From Gossypium raimondii (Eukaryota; Streptophyta; Magnoliopsida; Malvales; Malvaceae), in the NCBI RefSeq assembly GCF_025698545.1, contig NC_068572.1, forward strand, positions 992,001 to 1,056,000: 64,000 nucleotides of DNA. Direction: 5' to 3'. The notes beneath the pieces are model-generated. The model made no database searches, had not been told where the DNA came from, and worked only from the letters and a program-made list of their open reading frames with translations. The first letter of the stretch is position 1; every line of letters starts with the position of its first letter. Shown here piece by piece: positions 57,065-64,000 of the stretch. The position numbers were made by a program, and so were the translations under genes.

Positions 57065-58955
57065 GTTTTGAAAAGAAAAAACTCGTGAAGATGATGCATT
57101 GTAGTCTATTCTTCATAAGATTTTTGGTACATTCTTGCTTTTGTAGAACTCTTGAATCTCATATATTTACAATGGTCTCAAAAAGGGTTAATTTATGTTC
57201 TTTTTATCAAATTCCGAACTTCGAATAGAAGATTACATAGGTAAGAAGAAGAAATTAATGTTTGTTCATTGTAATGTGCTTTTTTGATCATCAAATTATG
57301 ACATTGTGTTAAGTGTATTTATGTAACTATTTATGCTGGTTTTGTTTTTCACTTGATTCCGATTGATTCTGCTGGTATAGTTTTGTTGTTCGGGTTTGTA
57401 ATGAAGCATGAAGTAAATGTGGAATTTGTGATTGTTGTTGTCGTCGTCTCAATGCTGCTGTTTTTTTGGACTTTTTAGTTTGAGTAGTTGTTTTTTGTCC
57501 CCATCATTCATTGCTATAGATCGATGTCGCTATCGGAAATCTGTGGACAAATCTGCAATTTCGCATGCATTCATGAATTCTTCCTAGTATGACAAAATCA
57601 TCCCTACCAATGTTTCCACCCTTGGCCCGATTCTTGTATGTTATGTTCTATAGATGCTGAATCCCAAACCCATTGCTCTACCTGTGTCCCGTGTCCCGTT
57701 GATTCAGCACACTTAATGAACACATCGTTTCTTTGCATTTGTTTTGTAGGAGAAATGTGTGCAATAATTTACTTGTTTGTAGGTTTTCTTCAAGATGTTT
57801 TGCAGGTCACTTGTGAAAATCGGGACGGTCGATGTGGGAATCGCGTTTGGCTTCTAACGATACTGTATTCCGTAAGATGCTGCAAATTTATCCTTATGCT
57901 ATCATCTTATGCATCATTGTCGACTAATGCGGATCAAAATAAAGTTGCAGGCATGCTTCTAAGGGTGCTTAAATCATCATGTGAATTGCTTTGTCATTCT
58001 TTCTCTATATAGTTACTCGTATTTATGTATCGTATCTGTATCAGGAAACTGATTAATGGCATGTTTGATCCCTACTTACCGCTCAAAGTTGCATTGCATT
58101 GTCGATTTTCCGGCTTTGTCTTGTAGATGATGAACTTTTGATGTTTGATGATCTATTCCGGTTAATATATTTGATCGTCCGATGCCGAAAGCAGCTAAAA
58201 ATGCTCGTTCGATTGTTGTTTGTTTTCGTTTTCGTGCAGTTAGATATATCTGTATCCGACATTGTTATGATCCCGGCTGCAAATTTTCTCGAGCTTCGAC
58301 ATAATTTCAAACAAAATCTGTGTATGAACACTGCATGCATGATCAAATGGTGTTTGGAAATTTTTACGTCAACTACGGAAAAAATAAACATGGTTGATGT
58401 TTGTTTAGGGGGTTAATTTTGGGAAATTTGAATTTTATTTTAGTTTAACCTTGTGCTATTCACTGGTTGGATTGGGATCGGATCTTAATTAAATTTAGAG
58501 CCGAGCCGATCTAATAGTTTGGGTAAATTATTTACAAATGGCGTCAAACCGATTATTACATTTATATTTTCTATTTTTCGAAGGCATGCACAAAATTGTT
58601 TTGATTTCAATTAAAGAAAAATAAATATCAAATATGGGGATGTTGAATAAAAATTAAAATGTGCAGAAAATTATAAATTTTTTTATGGTAAATAGAATGT
58701 CGGTAATGATAAGAAAGAAAAATTTTTTGGGGAAAAATTCATGAGTAAAGAAAAAGAAAATTTATGATGTCTAAACTAAATTAATACAATGAGGAAGTAA
58801 ATTTTTATACAAATTCTTCTTGTGTAGTTTGTATTGTATCATAAGGGTCTTCAGCCCCTGTACCCCGGTTACGATTTGTAATTTATTTTAATTAGAATTT
58901 GGGTCACAACTCTAACAGTTGATGTGGTTGTGATTTTGTCCTTTCGTGTCAACTT
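57065..58955. other. 3' flank of LRP1 and intergenic DNA
   Basis: 57065-58420 is only moderately AT-rich and could include a 3' UTR or an unannotated transcript; the ORFs there have no recognisable domain. AT-rich beyond. Confidence 0.35.
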
Positions 58956-58969
58956 CATTCTCGTCATAA

Positions 58970-59082
58970 ATGAAAGGATAAAGTGTTTCGCCCTATAAAT
59001 AGAAAGATAATGCGTTTCGGTATACTTAAATTTACGTTTTTCTACATTGGCAATAATATTTATACCAATCGAGTTAAGACTC
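58970..59082 (-). mobile_element. SINE (S1) copy
   Basis: Head TTGAGTCTTAACTCGATTGG is well kept, B box decayed (AAATTTAAGTATACC), body CGAAACGCATTATC. Confidence 0.6.
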
Positions 59083-61104
59083 AATATTTTTCTTAAAAAT
59101 TTATAATTATAAAAAAATCATAGTGAATCTTTTGACATATAGGTCCAAAACTCTATCGACTGTAACCCCATAGGTCTAAGCTACTATAACACAATCAATC
59201 ATTTTCATACTCCTAACATAATTAAAAAATGCATTAACTGAGGTAGGTTCTATATAATTGAACACCGCACATTTACTAGCCTACTACTATATCTATATCT
59301 ATATATTCTACATCTATGATAATGATCAATTTTCATGGCTATTTCTCAAATAATTTCTCTCTTTTTACTTCATCTTCTCCTTCCCTTAGCCTCCATTTCC
59401 CTATCACAATCAAGCCACCAGCTGGTAATAAACACAATTTCAATTTTCTCGTATATATTTATGAATTTGTCACCTTTGGGTTGTTTGAAAATTGGTTGAG
59501 AATAATGATCATAGCCATTGTTGCTGCAGATGTGTGAAGTTGGAACCGGGAATGGCGGTTCCATCGGTGGAATTTCATGGTTACCAGCGTCGTTATCAAA
59601 GCTATTGATTAAGGGAGGAACTGTGGTGAATGCTCATCGGCAGGAGAGAGCTGATGTTTATGTAGAGGATGGTATTATTGTTGCCGTACGTCAAGCCTAA
59701 TATCAAGGTTAGTCCATGTTTCATTTCTTACAGTTTAGTCCAAATTGATAACACCGTTAATTGTTACACGGTTTTTTGCACTACTAACACTAAATTAAGG
59801 AGTCCTTGTATTGTACTACGGTTGAAAAATAATTTTTATGATATTTTTTATACAGTAAATGTTAATTCTTAATGGTATGCGGATTAAATTGATCTATTTA
59901 ATAATAAAGAGACTACTAGGAACCTCCCAAATACTTTAACCAAATTTAAATCTTAATTTTTCTTTCATAATATACATTTTGAACACGTTTTGGTAGGTTG
60001 GTGATGAGGTTATGGTACTTGATGCCACAGGAATGCCAGGTTATAATTTATAATTATGATATGAGAAATTATAGGAATACGATATGATTTATACGATTAT
60101 TTAAGTGTGTTCTATCGTTTCATTAATGTACCGTGACATCGATAGGAGGTATCGATCCTCATACGCACCTAGATGCGGAGTTTATGGGGACAGTGGCGGT
60201 TGATGACTTCTTTAGTGGTCAGGCCGCGGCGCTAGCCGGTGGAACAACGATGCATATCGACTTTGTTCACCCTGTTAATGGTAGTTTAATGTCCGGGTTC
60301 GAAGCTTATGAAAAGAAAGCAAGCAAATCTTGTATGGATTACGGTTTTCATATGGTGATTCGACATTGGGATGAATCTGTTTCAAAAGAAATCGAAATAA
60401 TGGTTAAGGAAAATGGTAAGCTTTTCAATTAATGATTGAAATTTGTATCATTCAATTTTCAATATTAGTGAATTTTCTTTTCCTCTGCCCGTAAAATTGG
60501 TGTGTTTTATTTTTTCTTTTCTTATTGTTTCGCGATTGCTATTGACAATTTCGTAGGCATAAACTCTTTCAAGTTTTTCATGGCGTACAAGGGGACATTC
60601 ATGGTCGACAACAAGGTTCTATTACGAGGGATGAAGAGGTGTAAGTCTTTAGGTGCATTGGCTATGGTTCATGCTGAAAACGGCGATGCCGTGTTCGAAG
60701 GGAAAAAAAGAATGATCGAGCTCGGTATTACCGGTCCAGAAGGTCATGCCCTTTCTAGACCTCCGATGGTAATGACTTCAAACGCAACCACAACCGCAAT
60801 TTAAACATCCTTACACATGCTTTCTTTTGGTTGAAGCCGAGGCAACCATGAGGGCGATTCGTTTGGCGAGTTTCGTGAACACGCCGCTATATGTCGTTCA
60901 TGTGATGTGCTTGATGCTATGGAAGAAATAGCTAAAGCTCGAAAAACGGGTTTTTATTTCTCTTTTAGTATTTTATCGAACGAGTCTCGGATACAAATAA
61001 ATATCCGACACGAACCGGATTTTTTTTTCGTTTTTATTGGGCAAAAGGTTATAGGAGAGCCTGTGGTTTCTGGATTGGTCCTTGATGATTCTAAGCTTTG
61101 GGAC

Positions 61105-61517
61105 AATACCTTCGGTTGTTGGGGACTGGTCAAGTACTGCCTGATAGACGACATTTCAAACACTCCTCCGGAAAGATCCATCCCCCTCAACACACATACA
61201 CACTCTTGGGCTATGTACGGTGAGGAGCTCTCGGCTCTGTGAACCAGGCCATCATGACAATTGCTCACAGTATGTTGGCTCTCGATAGAGAATGAGAGAC
61301 AATACCTTCAACTGTTGAGAGACCAGTTGATTGCCTAATGGACTACACTTTGAAAAATTTTCTGGAAAGAGTTGACCCCCAACATTCATACATACACACA
61401 CGCAAGCAAGTGCGTACACACATCGAACTCAAAAAGCTCATGAGCTCTCAAGTGTAACAGTTACCTCCTATTCGTTACAAGATTTGTAGTCTGTTCTCAC
61501 CTCGAGCATTTTTACAG
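61105..61517. other. Unidentified segment replacing PYD2 exons
   Basis: It holds two diverged copies, in the same direction, of a unit of about 190 bp starting near 61104 and 61297: ACAATACCTTCGGTTGTTGG / ACAATACCTTCAACTGTTGA, later GCCTGATAGAC / GCCTAATGGAC, then GGAAAGATCCATCCCC / GGAAAGAGTTGACCCC, then a CACACATACACAC-type run. I do not recognise the source. Confidence 0.5.
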
Positions 61518-61872
61518 GAATCAGGCCAAATTTCTGTCACTGATTATGTCCGGATAACAAGTACTGAATGGTAATGATTTTTCATCTTCGAACAATTTTC
61601 CTTCATAGACAACCTTTGTGTCTATTTGTTGTCATGTTTCAGTAACTTGCAGTGCTAGGATCTTCAACATCTATCCAAGAAAAGGAGCAATTCTTGTTGG
61701 ATCCGATGCAGATATCATTATATTTAACGAGCTTCGAAATAAATCCAAGATCTCATCATTCGATAACCAATACGAATGTATACGAAGGTAGAAAAGGAAA
61801 GGTATAAAAATTATACCCTCATTAGCCGGATTACAAAGCGTTTTAAACACGAATAACTCGGGATAATTATAA

Positions 61873-62417
61873 GGGATAATATAAATTTTGGCCTCTGAAC
61901 TTGACAACTAGGTCTATTTTTAGGTTATGACGTGGTACAATATTAGAATGTCATATAAAATATTCTAAAAACCAAACTAGTGGTTGAACTAGTTTGATCA
62001 ATGGTTTGCAAGTCAAACTATTTGACCAGTTCAACAGGTAAACCAGTAATAATTAAGTAAATAATTAAACTTTCATAAAAAATAAAAAAATTAAACCGGT
62101 TTAATTTGTTCAACTACTGGTTTTTGTCTCAATTTTTTATTTTATTTTTATCAGTTTTGAACAGTTTTTGATTCAATCAGTGCAACCCTTTTATTTGGAC
62201 CAATATGTCGGTCGGTTCTCAATTGATCTAATCAATTCGACTGACCAGTCCAGTCATGTTCCAAGAACACTGGTCATATCATCTTGATGGAATCCAAGTT
62301 TAAGGATCAAAATGGATCTAGCTACTAAGTTCATGTGCCAAAATGAACTAAAATAATAGTATATGTACCAAAGTGGATTTATTTGCCAAGTTCAAAGGTC
62401 AAAAATTATATTATTAC
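61873..62417. mobile_element. Long-TIR palindromic element, family P2, copy 2, in a PYD2 intron
   Basis: Ends GGGATAATATAA / TTATATTATTAC; arms share TGAACTTGACAACTAGGTC / CCAAGTTCAAAGGTC and the 'GGTTGAACTAGTTTGATCAA' block mirrored later. Flanking 9-mers TAATTATAA (61864-61872) and TAAATATAA (62418-62426) agree at 8 of 9. Same family as 33070-33843. Confidence 0.65.
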
Positions 62418-62640
62418 TAAATATAAATTCGGGTTTGGAGTTTTTCAGGGAAAAGTTGAGGTCACAATTTCTAGAGGAAGAATTGTTTGGAAAGATGATG
62501 AATTGAAAGTTGCACCGGGTTCTGGGAAGTATATACCAATGCCTCCTTTCGGTTTTCTTTTCGACGGAATCGAAAGAACCGATGCTAAGCTCATTTCTTC
62601 CTTCAAAGCTCCGGTACATTGGTTTAAATCCGATGTTTAA

Positions 62641-62925
62641 ACTGATTAGGCTCTCGAATTTTCATATTTGACTTCGAACTCGAGTATATATATGTATTGA
62701 AATTATAAAAAAAATTTCGATTACATTCACGAGCTACTCGAGATATTTGCCCCCTACAATCCAATTGCACATGCAAATAATGATATTTACATGGCAATTC
62801 AATAAAAAAAAAACGACCCCTTTTTGATTTGTTTGCTCCCCAACAGATGAAGGCCAATTAATTTAGCAATCCCAGGATTTTAGTTGTCTTGTCGTGCCAA
62901 ATCAATGTCTGAAATTCGGAGAATT
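62641..62925. other. Intergenic gap between convergent loci
   Basis: Shared 3' space of the PYD2 pseudogene (+) and the NOI gene (-). No feature seen. Confidence 0.4.
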
Positions 62926-63599
62926 TCATTGCCAAAAGCAGCAAAGAAGGAAAGCAAATATCTTGTTTCTCTTCTGCATTGTAATAGATATCAATTTAGT
63001 TATTCGAATTCGGCTCAAAAAAAAAAATGTGCAATTTAATTTACGGAGACAAACAACCTTATGTTTTTTTTGGTAAGGTGGTTGTTCATGTGGTAATGAA
63101 ACAGTGATGAAATCGTCGTCGTTTCCTAAGCTACGCCAATCACCACTCATTTGTCGTTTCCGGTTGGCTCGAGCTTTCGAGAACACCGTCGAGTAGTCCA
63201 TCGATCCGGTGGATTTCCGATCACACCCTCTGAATTCGGGGACGAGCATCCACGCATAGTTCTGTTGGTTTCGAAAATAATCAAATAATGTCATTAGATT
63301 TTCGAGCTCATTTTTTACTAGATAAACGGGTTGTAACCAAGTGACTTAAATAGCGATAATGGAGATCTTACGGTGACTGCAGAATCTTGGTCGTTATTGT
63401 CGGCTTGTTGGTGAGGCTGCGGCGGTTGAGGTGATGAATCGGCTGTAAAATCGCGGTGGTTTCCAAGATTACGGAAAACATCAGATTTTTGTTGCTTCCT
63501 GTTGGCTCGAGCTTGTGAGAAAACCATGGAGTAGTTTGTAGCACCAGGAGGTTGTTTGTCCCAGCCACCAAATTCAGGAACCGACATCCACTTCTTGTT
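62926..63599 (-). CDS. RIN4/NOI-family protein with two NOI units (5' end missing)
   Basis: Two exons are visible on the minus strand: 63599-63372 (donor ACC|GTAAG) and 63261 downward (acceptor CAACAG|AAC). Each encodes one NOI motif. Unit 1 is KKWMSVPEFGGWD then TNYSMVFSQARANRKQQKSD; unit 2 is YAWMLVPEFRGCD then MDYSTVFSKARANRKRQMSG. NOI proteins are small membrane-associated partners of immune signalling, related to RIN4, and VPxFGxW is the AvrRpt2 cleavage motif. Unit 1 keeps it; unit 2 has lost G and W. Upstream exon(s) with the real start are not seen and may lie past the window or beyond the MITE at 63695. The C-terminus is uncertain: the frame runs open to 62926 without the usual Cys-rich palmitoylation tail, so another splice or decay is possible. 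Confidence 0.75.
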
Positions 63600-63694
63600 C
63601 TGTCCATTTTAGAATAACTTACAAACATTATTAAGGGTTTAAGTAATTTTGGGTTTTGTTCATTTCGAGTTTTAGGTCGATTTGGGTTTGAATT

Positions 63695-63996
63695 TCAGCC
63701 ACTAAAAAATATCAAATTAGTCTTTATATGTTAAATAAAAAAGTAAATTATTTATTTCTGTTAAAAATTTCATTCATTTATACTATAATATCTAACGAGA
63801 TTGACAAAAAAATCAAACTGTGACATGTGGTGTGCCACATGTACCTCATTATGATCTAGTTTTTAACGTAAAAATGGATAGAATGACCTTTTTGCTCTTT
63901 GATTTAACGAACATTGACTAATTTGCTCATTTTATGAGTAGAGAGTGTAAAATATAATCCGACTTTTAGTACAAGGGCCTCCATCGTACTTTTACT
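63695..63996. mobile_element. P1 MITE copy at the window edge
   Basis: Right terminus GGGCCTCCATCGTACTTTTA and interior TTTGCTCTTTGATTTAACGA match the copy at 16270-16629. The left terminus is degraded. It may sit in an intron of the NOI gene. Confidence 0.6.
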
Positions 63997-64000
63997 GTTG

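Larger units (their letters stand above)
59335..62640 (+). pseudogene. PYD2: Dihydropyrimidinase (PYD2-like) pseudogene
   Basis: Exons: 59335-59424 (signal peptide MAISQIISLFLLHLLLPLAS), 59530-59707, 59997-60039, 60146-60415, 60557-60768, relics 60831-60949 and 61041-61104, then 61518-61570, 61653-61801 and 62449-62640. Family sequence is clear: GGIDPHTHLD (metal-binding HxH), SFKFFMAYKG (carboxylated Lys), LYVVHVM, VIGEPVVSGLVLDD, IYPRKGAILVGSDADIIIF and APGSGKYIPMPPFGFLFDG. Lesions: a 1-bp insertion near 59690, loss of three codons at the 60039 junction, missing AG acceptors before 60831 and 61041, frameshifts at about 60835, 60910 and 61760, and loss of the exon block with the GTDHC metal Asp, replaced by 61105-61517. 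The intact enzyme opens dihydrouracil in pyrimidine breakdown; this copy cannot. Confidence 0.88.

Noticed and set aside
57638-58416. ORFs of 102-124 aa downstream of LRP1
   Set aside because: No recognisable motif, no splice logic and no conserved family; possibly UTR or non-coding.
2360-59060. tRNA genes suggested by GGTTCGAGTGCGC motifs
   Set aside because: Surrounding sequence does not fold into a full cloverleaf with an acceptor stem; these are SINE internal promoters.
1-64000. CRISPR arrays, operons, phage or plasmid features, organelle DNA insertions
   Set aside because: None seen. Spliced plant genes and eukaryotic transposons account for the recognisable content.
1-64000. Conserved plant microRNA precursors
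   Set aside because: I scanned by eye for common mature sequences (miR156, 159, 160, 164, 166, 167, 171, 172, 319, 390, 396) and saw none. The hairpins present are transposon inverted repeats.

Overview
This is a nuclear DNA window from a dicot plant. The protein genes are split by GT-AG introns and match plant-only families: a ZAT-type zinc finger, CYP94, a PLS-class PPR, PRAF, an RLT-type homeodomain, SHI/LRP1 and NOI/RIN4. The space between them is AT-rich and full of decayed transposons. The terminal sequences of a long terminal repeat at 3763-6170 and the style of the palindromic elements recall Gossypium (cotton) or another Malvaceae genome. That last point is inference from memory, not a search result.

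Layout. 60-1013 (-): C2H2 repressor-like zinc finger. 1090-9200: transposon-rich, with tRNA-derived SINE copies, a LINE RNase H fragment split by a solo LTR, and a LINE ORF1 (zinc-knuckle) remnant. 9210-10790 (-): intronless CYP94 cytochrome P450. 12228-14327 (-): intronless 699-aa PPR protein with a long hairpin element just past its stop. 14546-14945: another LINE RNase H relic. 16078-23098 (-): complete nine-exon PRAF gene (PH, RCC1 repeats, FYVE, BRX; 1100 aa as assembled here). 23100-34100: mostly repeats. 34105-38152 (-): eight-exon homeodomain gene (491 aa as assembled). 38600-54700: a roughly 16-kb repeat desert. Several elements there have readable target-site duplications, and one Mutator-like element carries a GRF zinc-finger gene fragment. 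55656-57064 (+): two-exon LRP1/SHI-type transcription factor. 59335-62640 (+): dihydropyrimidinase (PYD2-like) locus that is a pseudogene. 62926-63599 (-): 5'-incomplete NOI/RIN4-family gene with two NOI units.

The genes do not form a pathway. They are independent plant genes covering transcriptional control (zinc finger, homeodomain, LRP1), oxidation of fatty-acid-type substrates (CYP94), organelle RNA processing (PPR), membrane/GTPase-linked signalling (PRAF), pyrimidine catabolism (dead PYD2) and immunity-linked NOI proteins. Exon junctions were read by eye and checked for phase; no alignment or expression data were available. I found no clearly new biological system. The observations most worth following are the multi-copy SINE family, the GRF-carrying Mutator-like element, the solo LTR inside a LINE, the PYD2 pseudogene with an unexplained replacement segment, and the double-NOI gene.
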